Position numbers and translations under genes: made by a program. From Coniella vitis (Eukaryota > Ascomycota > Sordariomycetes > Diaporthales > Schizoparmaceae): DNA of 64,000 nucleotides. The stretch is from assembly GCA_011317545.1 (NCBI GenBank), contig WUJK01000005.1:1922001-1986000 (forward strand), in the 5' to 3' direction. Position 1 is the stretch's first letter. Every line of letters begins with the position of its first letter. Below, one piece after another: positions 1 through 11,890 of this stretch. The notes under the pieces were generated by a model, which was not told the origin of the DNA, did no database searches, and was given only the letters and a program-made list of their open reading frames with translations.

Positions 1-3000
1 CCGCTGCACCTGCACTTTTAGGAACGCCCAGTGCGCTCTGCCGCCTCACCTGCCCGTCCAGGACACCCAATGTCGGTACCGGAGTAGCGAGCAACGAGAT
101 ACGGGCTCGCGACTTGCTTGTTGGTACTGGGCCTCCTTTTCCTGTACAGCAAGCTGCGTGACGACAAGGCAGCACACCAAGCTGTTGGGCCTTGGCACGT
201 TGTTGTCGTTCTTGCAACGAGAGCCAGGACAAGATGTGGATGGCTCTTGCACCAACTCGTCCCGCCAGTCTGGGGCCGCACGCTATAGCGAGCCTGTGCT
301 CACAAATCATGTCGTCGTTCCAACGGATATGAATACCGCATCGGGCAACCCTGAGGCCGGCCCAGCGTTGAGACGGGGCACCGACGCATCGAGGCGCTGC
401 CGATGTGACTGATCACACCGCCGCCTAATCTAGATATTCCACGCCGCTGCCACCGTCGGCACTTTGGCCGCCGCCTTCTTTTGTGTCAAACGACGACAGA
501 GTGCGGCGCAGTACTATGACTATGTACAGTGTCATGGAACCTGTACTGTGTATGATACCTGCATGCGTCCCTCGATTGCGGTTGATCGCATTCGGCCATG
601 TGCCTGGTTCTACATACATGGGAATATGCGTTATCTGTCTTGTACACCGAGAATGCCTCCAAGCTTGCAATTCGCAACGTCTAGGCAACAGCACAAGCAC
701 TCTTCACTATGCATAAGGGATGGACTCTTTGCGCTCAGTGCTCTCGAGCCCTGATCGCCATTCTCACCCTGCTCAGGGGGATTTAATCCCGACATATTCC
801 CACTATTGCACGCCTTGGTCCACAGGCCCAAAACGGGGCTCTGGAGCGTAGCCATGATGGTCCACGGCAAGACCCGTCTCAACGGTCCGAGAGCTAAGTA
901 CTATGTAAATTGCCCACGAGATTCAACGACAGCCCTCGAGGCACAAAGGCAGACATTTGGTACAATTGCCGTGCTTTCCGTCTCTCCCAAATTTAGTGTC
1001 AACGCTTAATCGAAAATAATCATCATCATTAGGCTCTTGTCAGAGTTGCCAGTCTTGGTGTCATCTTACAACTCTTTGAAGGGAGGCCGAGCAGTGCGAA
1101 CACCGGTTCATCTGTTAGTTGACGATGACAGAGATACATAGTACAGGAGTGATCTCATTGTCCCCACCCACGTAATCAGCAAGACTTGCGAGCTTTTTGC
1201 GCCATAATTCCAAGGACATCCCATGAGCACAGTTATATCCAAAGCTCAAGGTGGGGCGCCATTTCTGTGCTCCCCAATCACTCTGATGGGAGCGTGGAGT
1301 CAAACGTCGTCAAATAGGACTTGCACATGCAGGGCCATCTTGTTAAATACCGTTCCCTTGATCCAATTTCACGGAGGAGGGCACTGCTTGCGGTAATATT
1401 GGTTGTGTTCATGGACAAAAGACCAAGTATAACCTGGTATCTATGTAAACCTTGCATACGGATTGCTTCAAACACCTTTCTATAGTGTCTACTCCGTGTG
1501 TGTAAATGAGGCAAGCCGTTGATATATAGCTTGGCGAAGCTGGGGTAGCTTGTTGCGTGTCACAGAAAGCCGTCTGAATTTCCACCATGTAAGTGCTGAT
1601 TATTCTGGCGCCAGAGTAGTGTATCCCTTACCTATTTGCGTATTCAGGTAAATCAAGACAAGTATTCATATCGCTTTATATGTTCTGCAGATATTCTATG
1701 TATTGTCGAACTTTGGCAAGACGCCGCCTAGCTAAGTAGATGCCCAAGGCAGGCTTGCTATGGCATAGATGATACCAGCACTTGCGGTGCCATTTGCCTG
1801 CAGGCCATGATCATCCATCAATGCTGGATGAATACAAATTTTGACTCAATTTAAATCACAGTTTGACGACTAAAAGCAAACCACGATCGTAGGTTGCCAA
1901 TCCATCTTCGCAGACATGGCCATTCGTTTAGGATACAGCTGTCAGCACCGGAAGCGCCCACCATATTGCAAGAATACTACAGAGGACTGTACGAATCGAA
2001 GGTGACCCAACGCAAAAGCCCGATGATGGATTTGGAATATTTCATCAACTCAGACGTGATATACATCGCCCTCAAACTAGGTGCAACGGATGTTGCCACT
2101 GAACTGCTTTGCGGTCACTCTATTGATCATCTGCTCTTTGGATTTCGAGTTATAGGCTCACCTGTCCGGCAGCACCTTTCCAAGAGACTGTGCGCCCAGT
2201 ACGCAGCGGAGTTCAATCAGCCAGGCCGAAGACCATCTTCCACAGCTACAAGACAGAACTCATGGCTCGGATTCAAAAGAGATGCCAGCGTCCCTTTGTA
2301 ACAAGTTCTCGTATTATTTCCACGACCTACGCCGCCTCAGTCGTCCCAGAAAATTCAAAAGTTCGCTTGGCCCAGCCGTTGTACTTCCAAAGTAATTCGC
2401 CTTTTCTTTGTCCTTGGAAAGGGGGTGCGGGGGGCGGTTAGGACTCTGCCGCTACGTGATGCTACCGGATTAGGAAACTTAGATGCACTCTGAAATACAA
2501 AGCCTAGCCATCACAGTACTAATGCGAAAATGGAAAAGGCTGTCACTTTTTTTGATAGTGTTCGTTTGACAGTTCCTTTGTTGACAATGGAGAAAGTTCC
2601 TTGCGCGGTACAAAAACCGAACACCCCTTTTGAAAGGACAAAGGATGCAACACGGAAGAGAGAAGGGGGAAGAGAACGGTAACAGAGACGTCCTGGGGAT
2701 AGCACTGTGCAATATCAAGGGAGGTGTTGTAAAGTCCTAGGATGATTCTCCTGATTCTCATCTACATCTAAATATTGCAAAGTCTTAAAGCGCAATCAGA
2801 GTGGATTTCATATACAGTAAGTGAAGCTGCAAAGCACTTGGACCGACAGTATGGGAGATTTTGCGGGCTTGGAAACAATAGCGAGGTCCGATGGCTGACA
2901 GAGACAAAAGAAGATACAGCGGGAAAACACACTGTTTTGACTTGCGTGTTCTCGATTTTTCACAGTCAGCAGAGCAATTTCCCCCCCAGAATTCAGAAGC

Positions 3001-3003
3001 AAG
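1..3003. other. Region without a supported gene
   Basis: No open frame here has an ATG, a plausible length and recognisable protein content together. A frame at 1894-2301 reads protein-like in places but starts without an ATG and matches nothing I know. The last few hundred bases must contain the promoter and leader of the gene starting at 3004. Copies of the GTAC-type motif described in the findings lie at about 510-530 and 897-907. Confidence 0.6.
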
Positions 3004-4677
3004 ATGTCAACTACACCTGCGGGCAGTCCAACGCAGGTCGAGGAGCCTATTACCTCATCCTCGCACCAGGAAGAAAGCAACGTTCCCACCAAGTCATCGG
3101 GGCCCGGCAGAGACGAAGGCGGTTTATCGTCGTCTTCTTCGCCTCCGGAAGGAACTCAAGACGCTACCGTCGAACAGAACGAAATTCTCGACGTCAAGAC
3201 AGGAGATGACCCGCCAGAGACAGACGAGTGGCTGAAAGATCTTGGGCAAATCACTTCTGCGTCCACCACAGCCAGTGCAGTCACATCGCCCGTCGCTCTC
3301 ACGACCGCTGAACAGTCAGGGCCGATAGGAGGCAATGAGCCAGCCGCAGCGGTCGTCCAGAGCCTGCCCAGTAACGACGATAACTCCGCCTCTGAGAATG
3401 ACAAGAACCCACACAACGCCGCGAGACGAGGCGCAACCAAGCCTCCGGCTCTGAGCATTCCTCGGACACATGGCGCGACGCAGCCACGTGGACAAGACGA
3501 AGGGGACAGAGAGCTTGCAGACGATGCCGAAGCCCAACTGCGCGCAAAAGAAGCTGATCTCGAGGCAGCGCTCCAGCTAATCCGCGAATTAGAACAGGAG
3601 CGTGACACCATGGAAATGGAGCGGGAGAAGGAAAAGATCGGTTTCGAGACCAGTATTAGAGTCAAAGAAGAACACGAGGATTTGCTGTATGCGCGCATCA
3701 AAAAGCTCGAGAGAAAGCTTCTGCGCGCCAATGACAACCAGGCGCAGATGAATATGCCCGTCGCCAGGCTGTTGAGCGAACAGTCTGTCAAGGCTGAAAA
3801 GGCAAAGATGGTCATTGATGCACTCAAGAGGCGCCAGAAAGGTCTTATTGCTGAGGTTGAGAGCAAAAGCAGCACGATTGCTCGTCTGGATGCACAGCTC
3901 ATGGAAGGACTGCCGGATCCTAAGCAAGAGCAGGTCACCGGCGCCGAAATTGGGATCAACAACCCGCCGCCATTCGGTGGTGACTCTACGGGGATGGCCA
4001 AGGAGACCTACGTTCCTGCATCTGTGTCCCGCGAGCAAGTGCGAGAGAATAAAATGCTCTTGACGGAGCTGAGGAAGACGCGCGATGCTCTGAAGGACCA
4101 CAAGTCCTATCTTTGGCGAGCGCGATCAGAGATTCACCGTTTGCAACTCGACAGGTTTTCGACCGCCAATGAATTCGTCGACTATTATGGCAACGTGCTG
4201 GATCCCTATTCGCAAATCTTCAAGACCGTGCGGGGCGTTGCGAATTATTGTGATGGCATGGCCAAGGAGCCCGAGCCGAGTGCGACTGCTGAGCTGGACC
4301 ACTTTCAAGCCTTTTTAGAAGAACGAACACAATTACTTCGTGATATCATGGATCTCGAGGATCCAACAGAGCTCCTCGAGAAGTTTGAAGACAAATGGGG
4401 CCAGGCTTCTGTGGAGTATGACTGGGGGTCGATACTCAGTCGCAATGCGATGGCCGTCAGAGTTACGGCGGACATGAAGCTGCAAAAGCCTGGGAAAGGT
4501 GTGGGTGCCTTGCTCCAAGCTGAAGCAAAGGTTCAGGAGAGGTTCGGGCAAGATTTCAATGACAAAGTGACTGACAAAGTCGTTGACCTCCAGGATGATC
4601 TCCGACGCCAGAAAAAGCCGCCACAGGGTCAGAGGAGGGCACGCAGAAGCTCAAGTTCCGAGTCTCTGAGACGGTGA
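3004..4677 (+). CDS. Uncharacterised coiled-coil protein, 557 aa, single exon
   Basis: I do not recognise this protein. The ATG at 3004 opens an uninterrupted frame. Residues 1-165 are Ser/Thr/Pro/Glu-rich and look disordered. Residues about 170-300 are a long Glu/Lys/Arg/Leu heptad-like coiled coil, and a second shorter one follows at about 343-385. The C-terminal third (about 385-530) is less biased, with aromatic and acidic helices, and looks folded. The tail is basic and Ser-rich (RRARRSSSSESLRR), which could be a nuclear signal or phosphorylation target. No catalytic motif, signal peptide or membrane segment is visible. The architecture suggests a structural or scaffold role, but that is inference only. 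The gene stands alone, with about 3 kb of empty sequence before it and 3.8 kb after it. Confidence 0.8.
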   Translation: MSTTPAGSPTQVEEPITSSSHQEESNVPTKSSGPGRDEGGLSSSSSPPEGTQDATVEQNEILDVKTGDDPPETDEWLKDLGQITSASTTASAVTSPVALTTAEQSGPIGGNEPAAAVVQSLPSNDDNSASENDKNPHNAARRGATKPPALSIPRTHGATQPRGQDEGDRELADDAEAQLRAKEADLEAALQLIRELEQERDTMEMEREKEKIGFETSIRVKEEHEDLLYARIKKLERKLLRANDNQAQMNMPVARLLSEQSVKAEKAKMVIDALKRRQKGLIAEVESKSSTIARLDAQLMEGLPDPKQEQVTGAEIGINNPPPFGGDSTGMAKETYVPASVSREQVRENKMLLTELRKTRDALKDHKSYLWRARSEIHRLQLDRFSTANEFVDYYGNVLDPYSQIFKTVRGVANYCDGMAKEPEPSATAELDHFQAFLEERTQLLRDIMDLEDPTELLEKFEDKWGQASVEYDWGSILSRNAMAVRVTADMKLQKPGKGVGALLQAEAKVQERFGQDFNDKVTDKVVDLQDDLRRQKKPPQGQRRARRSSSSESLRR

Positions 4678-7600
4678 AACGCCAGCTTCCATTGCTTTTG
4701 CCAATCACAGTTCTCATCAAACGTTACGGATCGGACAACTCGTATGGGAGATAGAACAATGCCTTGTGCGTTCCCGGCAGTCCTTCGAATTTGAATTAGT
4801 GTTGAATATAGTATAATTACTGGAACACCACCAACAAGACTGGTGATGATCGTATATAAGCAGGCTTAGTACTAAGCCTATAGGATCTAGCTAGAAGGGA
4901 AGGGATGTACTTCGTACGAAGTACTCTCCCTTCACCTAACGTTAATCAATCAACAAGCAAAACAGAAACAGTCAAACCTATACGTACAAACGTACAGAGC
5001 CAGTCCAACAATACTTGTTTTCCTAGTCTATAGGTAGATCCCTCTTCGTATGCGCAGCAGTTACTTGCTGCATCTCAAACTGCAACCACGCTCTGGATAA
5101 TTGGTGGAAAGCAGAGAGCAGGCAGATGAGAGAGGCCAAACGGGGATTCCAGGACAGGGCCAAGGAAAGAATATAAGTGAATACAATGCAAATGACTAGT
5201 TCATATACCTGCGGCAGCTGCTGGAATGGCTTCACAGGACTGATGCCTTGGCCATGCAGCCATTATCACCCAGAGTGTTGCGCCAAGAGATTCCTGTCGG
5301 AGAACGGCAAGAGACAGATGCAGATAAGCTTAATTAGAACCAGCCAGACAGCCAAAAGACCAACATCTTCCGCCAACAACCAGCGGTAATTGCATGCAAG
5401 ATGGCTCAGGGCCGCCCGCGGATAGCTGCATGACACCTGTGGTGCGATATCATAATTTTGGCTTGGCATGCAGAAGTATTCAAATGCCAAACTAACCTTT
5501 ACTTGGATCATGCTATGCAACCCCGATCTTGTGCCCGCAGTCGAGAGTTGCAGGATCATCGATTACTCTACGTGAGACAGCCCCAAGATAACAGGAACCC
5601 CCACGGGCAATGTACCGCCGGGTATCTGACCAGGTTGCAGGGCATGAGTCCAAGATACCGGGTGATGAGCACGGCATTGGGCGTGATGGTCGCCAAAATG
5701 AGGCAGGTAGCATTATAGGTGGACACAGTAAAACAAGACGTCAGAAATGGTGGCATTGAACGCCATATCTGCGGCATGCTTGATACAACCTTGTTATTTG
5801 ATCAGCAAATATGTTCAGTCTGGCTTGTGACGGCGACCTATCGAGAACCTGCCGCTTGGAGAGACAGGAAGCAAGGCCATAGAGCGGATGGCTTCAATAG
5901 AGGTGAAATCGTCATCAGTTACACATACATACATACATATATATACAAATATAAAGAAAGATATCGCAGATGAACAAAAAGAAGAAGGAAATGCGAAAAG
6001 TGCTGCTAACAGAGATCTTGAGATCCTCCTTGGTCTTCCACGGGCTAAGCACGGGACAGGTGCCGAAGCAGGGGTGCAAGATGGCAGGTGGAGATGACGT
6101 CCATGCAGGAGGCCCGGAAAGCCCCAAGGCCCTGTAGATCTGCCGCAGTCAGGACTGGCTCAGGGACCTGCGCGCTACGGCGTACGGAGTAACACGCTAG
6201 CCTATCACATAGTAATCCTGCTAGCCTACGCAACAACGCCCTGCTAGTGTGGAGCCTCTCGTCAACCACACCGCAAAGTTTAATCAGACGTCTCGCTGCT
6301 GCCGCCGTCCATAGTAGTCCCCTACACTGGATGTATTGTGCTTGGACCGACGCTATCCATACTCATGTTTTACCATCAAGCTTGTGGGGGGTTGCTAGCA
6401 TAAATGGGACGATGATTGAAACGATGACTAACATGGGAAAACCCCATGCGAACACTCCATGCGAACACTCCATGCGAACACTCCATGCGAACACTCCATG
6501 CGAACACTCCATGCGAACACTCCATGCGAATATCCTCATGCAACCCTTCACCAGGATCGCTTGATACCGCCTATTAAACGCCCACTTTGAGCCTTCTCAA
6601 CTTACCCACCGCTGCCCGGTTCGACAGCAAACGGCCGGATAGAAGCCGCGGGAAGGAGCATGTGGGCACAGAGTAGCGTTCCTTCTGCGTTGTTTGTGCG
6701 CAGGTCTCTGAAAACCCTTGAAAGGCCGGCCCAGCACTTTCCTCATTGTCTCAGCTGCATGCTCCTCGCTCCTATCTGGATACTTGTCACGCACGAAGCC
6801 CTGCCGCCTAATCTTGCAGCAAACTTTAAGTACTCTGTTGCTTTTGCCAGCATCTGGTCGTCGGGCTCTTATCGCCCACTCCTCCTCTGACAAGATACAC
6901 GTCATGAATTGCACATCGCTCCGGTGGATTTTGTTCTTTCTGAGTGTGGCGTTTGACAAGGCTGCACGCCATTTTTTGCTGGGTTTGACGGCAGTGCCAT
7001 CTTTTAGGTGTGCCCAATCAGAAGGGGCCAGGCTGACTTGCTTTTTCTTTTATGGTTTCTTGTAAGTGACTTGTCGGCACGATGCAGATGAGGGAGCTCG
7101 GTGACAGCTTTTGCTGGCGTACCTTGCGTTACATTTCTGTGTGCGTCGAACAACCACGACCCCTCTCTGTCTCAGGGGCTTCACCTCACTGTAAGTATAC
7201 GTACATCAATCGGCATGCCAGTGGAGCAATAACTACCTGCAAGGCAGCCTGCGAAGCCAGCCTCTTGCAGAGAAAAAAAAGGATTGTGCGAGTGCAACTG
7301 TTGCTTCGTCTGCGGCCTTTAGGCCCTCAACATCACTATAGACCCACACCTCCACCACGCTCAATTTGATTCTTCTCGGAGGTGACAGCGTTGTTAGATG
7401 CTGTGAAATTGGTGAGCTGAGCACATCGACAAGACTGCATTGCGCCATTTGCCCGCGTCGAGAAGTTTTCTGACGCAAATAGGACTATACCTTGGCAGAC
7501 ACCGCAGGCTAAGTACTGCTATTCAAGCACGTGGCACGACTGCCGCGCCGGAATATCGACTTGGAACTTCCTATTTGTGCCTTTTTTTCCCCCTCGGCGA

Positions 7601-8451
7601 GTTTCACGGTCTCCTTTGGCGCTGTGTATCCATATTACTGGAAAATGGAACCACCAATCACGCAAGGCGCAAGCACCAGCGCCCAGATGGCTAATAGCCG
7701 ATACCCAGAAATTTGACTGCTTCTCAGTCTTGACCTTCTCTCCCTCTTACCTCTTGTATTATTTGTAAGGCCTTACCAATCTCTTATCTGCGGGATTGAA
7801 GTTCCATTGAGGACAAACTCTTGCCAAATGCATGTGCCGATCACGGAAAATGATACCCTCCTCCACGTTCAGAGGATGCTCGATGCGCAGAACCATCCGG
7901 GGTTTGTAACATGGACCTTGTTTTTTTGGCCAGCCTGTTGAATACATGCCCCGTGTCGGGCTTCCTGATATCAGCAAGGGTACTTGCTAATCCTGATGGA
8001 GCGGCTGTCTGAAATAGGCATTTGGCCTAGAGCAGACACCATCCGCTCGTTATTCTACAATGACATCCGGCTCACCAAAGGGGGGCACAGTCGCTTGAGT
8101 ATAAGCAGCTTTGTTCGTCAAATCGTTGTAGAGAACTGATCGTCCCAATATCTCCAAGCAATTGACTTTATTTCTCCTTCCCATCACCAGCTCCCGATAT
8201 TCAGAGCGGATCTAGCAATACGGGCCAGCAAGCGCACTCGCTTGTCAGTCAGACCGAGCCAAAAGTGACTGATCTATTCATTCTCCTCCCACACTGGTTG
8301 GCATGACCCCTTCGCCAGAATTGCTATCCTCTGGACCGAGCTCTCTTCTTTATTTCTACTTCGTTCGATCTCTGTACTCTTCCTCTTCTCTGGCTTTGGC
8401 CCGGGTCCCGGCACTTTGTTGGTGACCTGTTTTACCTTGACCTTGAGAATC
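4678..8451. other. Intergenic region, no supported gene
   Basis: Apart from an ACAT-type microsatellite (about 5921-5952) and a 13-bp tandem repeat (6444-6531), I see no coding signal. Short open frames on both strands lack ATG starts or recognisable content. The right end must contain the promoter and leader of the ferric reductase. Confidence 0.6.
6444..6531. repeat. 13-bp tandem repeat, about 6.7 copies
   Basis: The unit CCATGCGAACACT is repeated six times without change and a seventh copy degenerates after CCATGCGAA. The unit length is not a multiple of three, so it is not coding. There are no spacers, so it is a minisatellite and not a CRISPR array. Confidence 0.95.
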
Positions 8452-10746
8452 ATGCACTTCAAGAATTCTGCCTTTGCCTCTGGCACAACTGCTGAAGGAT
8501 TCTCCATGGACAAGGTCTCGAAGCGCGGGTTTAGTGCAGCTGCAGCGTTGATCAGGACTCACAAGAATCAACAACAACTGCGATATTTTGCAGCAGCAAT
8601 ATGTGGCTTGATGGCCCTTTTTATACTAAGCCACTGGCTACGTGTGCTTTTCAATCGCATGAAATTAAGATCGAGCAATCCAGCCCGTGCAATTTCAAGG
8701 TATGTACACTACGCGTCATTTTGTGTGTTTCCATGCCATCTTTTAATACTCATATTGTAATACAGAACAGTCAGAAATATCCTGGTCCGCAAAATTCCAG
8801 GATTCACATCCAGTGGACATGCTCTTGTTGTGGCCTCCTACTTGGCTATCAATCTCTCGTTGACCTTCACCAATGTGACCATCAGTGTGTCTGGCATTGC
8901 TAATAGGTGTGGTTGGTGAGCAGTCTCGGAACAAGGACATGCGAAAATTGCATCACTTACTAACAACACACCAGGATGCTCGTCGCCAACTTTTGCCTCG
9001 TCGTGTTCCTGGCGCTGAAGAATACCCCGCTGGCTGTCCTGAGTGCCTACTCCTACGAGCGGCTCAATGGCTTGCATCAGATTACCGGTTACACGACGTT
9101 TGCCTATCTGGTGTTGCACGCCTCCATGTACACGGACTACTTCTTTGGAACGGGATACACCTCCATATTAAAGACAGATTCGGTCAAAGCTGGCATTGTT
9201 GCAGGCTTTGGATTCTTGGGTGTTACCTTTTCCGCTGCTGTTGTTCGTCATATCTGGTATGAGGCCTTCTTTTTTATGCATATTGTGTGCTTCATGGTCA
9301 CCATCATAGCGGCAAGCTTCCATCAACCGCATCTCTCCAGCGGTCTCCTTGTCATCTTCTCCGTGATTGCCGGCATGTGGGGAGCAGACCGTCTTGTGCG
9401 CGGATCCAGGATGCTTGTTCACTCAGTCAACAACCACGCCATCATCGAGCCGCTGCCGCACGGTGGCACCAAGATTGTGCTCTCCAAGAGACCCAAGGGT
9501 GCTGTGCCCGGGAAACACTGCTTTGTGTGGATCCCAGCAATTCGAAAATTCGAAACTCACCCCTTTACCATTGCGGCGACGGAGCCTATGGAATTCGTGG
9601 TCAATGCCCGCGATGGCTTCACACGAGACCTGCATAGGCATGCGACCACGCACCCAGGCGCCAAGCTCATGGCGTCCGTGGATGGACCATATGGCACTTT
9701 CCCAGACCCGCTAGCGTTCGACAAAGTGATTCTTATTGCTGGGGGCAGCGGGGCGACCTTTACCTTTGGACTGGCTGTGAACATGCTAGAAAGAATGACC
9801 CCAACGTCCACCAACAGCATCGTCTTCATCTGGGCAGTCAAGAAGCACGGTATGTCACTATTCATGTTCCCTAAATGTTTTCCGTCATGTTGCATGCCCT
9901 CTCATCTTCTCTATCGTGGGGCAGTCGGTGATCAAGTGATGGGCGACACCCCATCATTGAAACCTCACAAATTGAGAGACGCGGAGCCTCAATATCCGCA
10001 GATGTTGAGGTCTTATCCGCGGGCCTACCAGAGGTGTCTTCAAAGAAAACAAGCGTGGGCCTGCTCCAGCTTACCCACAACAGCAGTCGGCCAAATAGAT
10101 GACAACACATGCGCTACTCCCTTAGCGGAGGCATGGCTGTTGTCGACCATCGGCTGAATCCATTGGGCTAACGGAAGAATATCACTAACCGTGCCATACA
10201 GATAACTTATCATGGTTTACCAATCATCTCCAGACACTCAAGACTCACTCTCACTCTCCCAAGGTGAATGTCTCGTTGTACGTGACGAGCGCCCAATCTT
10301 CCTTTCCCAGTCCAGAAACTACCGAAAAGTCGGATGCCGACGACGAGCACACGGTATTTCCAGCATCCATGAACCTAGACGAAGACAAGAACGCCATCGT
10401 GTCGCTCAGCCGTGGCTCGTCTGCCGCGAGTGCTGCCTCTCCCGCCAATGATAACGAGGCTAGCCGGGATCCCGAGAAGCCCATCACAATTAGCCATGCA
10501 GCGGCGCACCGCACGCCGTCCCACAAGAGCCTCAGCTCCTACCACGGCCACGAACTAAAGCCTGGGCGGCCCGACACAGCGACGCTGATACGAGGGGAAG
10601 TATCGTCTGCACAGCGGACCGAGAAGGTCCTTGTTGCGGCGTGTGGGCCGTCCGAGCTGATGAAGACGGTGCGGAACACGACGGCTAGTTTGATGAGTGG
10701 AGATGGACCAGGCGTGGAGTTGCATTGCGAGCAATTTGGATGGTGA
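8452..10746 (+). CDS. FRE-type ferric/cupric reductase, 605 aa, four exons
   Basis: This is a membrane flavocytochrome that passes electrons from NADPH through FAD and two hemes to extracellular Fe(III) or Cu(II). I infer exons 8452-8699, 8766-8915, 8975-9849 and 10202-10746; the frame is continuous across all junctions. The four heme ligands of the family are present: His167 and His181, and His235 and His249, each pair separated by 13 residues. The FAD motif HPFTIA is at 328-333. The NAD(P)H glycine motif GGSGATFTFG is at 389-398. The terminal CGP motif starts at residue 572 and the chain ends in EQFGW, as usual for fungal FREs. A first hydrophobic helix lies near residues 47-65. Intron 2 has a clear branch point (CTTACTAAC). 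Intron 3 is long (352 nt) and its 5' part stays open in frame. Genes of this family are commonly iron-regulated; I see no decisive GATA-type operator. No siderophore or permease gene is adjacent. Confidence 0.93.
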
Positions 10747-11890
10747 TTTATATTGCTCGTTTCGAAGTGACGCCTTTGGAGGAGGGCAAAGGGCAGTACC
10801 TCCTTCTTGTGGTTAGCTGTCCATGGTTTGGTGTGATGGTCGGCTGTTACCTTGTTTGGTTTGGGGAAAGCGTCCTGGGGCGGACGAGGGGAATAAGGAC
10901 ATGTGATTATGATTTGAGAAGCAGGTTATAAAAATGCGGTTCTTCTTTCTAGTTTTAATCAAAACTCAAACGTCATTCTATCATGAGAAGCAAGTGGACA
11001 TTTTTCACGGACTGAGGTGCTCCGTAATCCACAAATTAAATCTGACGAGCCAATGCTGTCTCTTCAGCAACTTTCAGCTCTTTCGACTGTCTCGCGGATG
11101 ATATCACTCCGTGGAAAAAAGAAGAAAAAAAAGGATACGTAAACTAACATAGATATTTTTGACAACGGACTCTAGACAATTGATATGATGGTGCTGGTCC
11201 CTCATTATATTTTAAAAGAGTTTCCTGCTGCGAAGTGGTATACTAGAAGACTTTGGATGTTTGTGTTATTTGGATGTGTTTGGTATTTTGATGTGTGCGT
11301 TTTCTTTTCATGACACGAGCATGCTTTTATTGAATAATGTAAGGGTCGTGTTTATCTGTGCCAGTGCCAGCACCGGGGAACATAGTAGTGCACTGGGTTG
11401 GAAAACCAGTCAGTAATCCCCAAAAAGGTATACCATATACTGTATCATATTCGTATGCATCTAAATGTTGTACAAAAGCCGTGAGCCGTTGAGGTATCAT
11501 TGCAGCCTTTTCCCACATCACCCATATCCGCGCTTTTACCCTCGAAAAGAAAAAAACGATCATCATCCTCCGTATACGTATATATATGTCACGTTAAGTA
11601 CATCTTGATTCCGCTCATAACGAGTCTTCTTCGCCAACAGCGCCCAGTTTGAAAAAATTTGAAATCCCATTGTTGAAAGATCACCTACGCTCCATCCACC
11701 GATCTGCCTGTCGGCAGTCTCCTGCCCTTTAAAAGAACTGTTTTGAACGCCTTTTCGTATTCATCATCACGTTGAGTAATGTTCTGTGAAGGGCGCTTTT
11801 ATTCATGGAAAGGAGGAAAGGACAGGCGTGACTCGCACAAGAAAAGAGAATGCAAAGGAAGAAAGATTGTCTCTTGTTGGCTGAGTCAAC
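10747..11890. other. Convergent intergenic region
   Basis: This is the space between the 3' ends of the ferric reductase (+) and C1-THF synthase (-). It is A/T-rich with short A tracts and no supported open frame. It presumably holds both 3' UTRs and polyadenylation signals. Confidence 0.6.

Noticed and set aside
1894..2301. 135-codon frame on the plus strand with protein-like stretches
   Set aside because: It begins with TTG, has no convincing upstream exon and matches no family I know. It may be a gene relic but cannot be supported.
3156..4001. 281-codon minus-strand Ser-rich frame
   Set aside because: It is antisense to the coiled-coil gene and mirrors its Glu/Ala/Asp codons.
6444..6531. 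Short regular repeats as a possible CRISPR-like array
   Set aside because: The units are 13 bp, directly adjacent and without spacers, in a eukaryotic genome.
6597..6959. 120-codon minus-strand frame with charged, protein-like content
   Set aside because: It has a non-ATG start, no recognisable domain and no splice partners that extend it.
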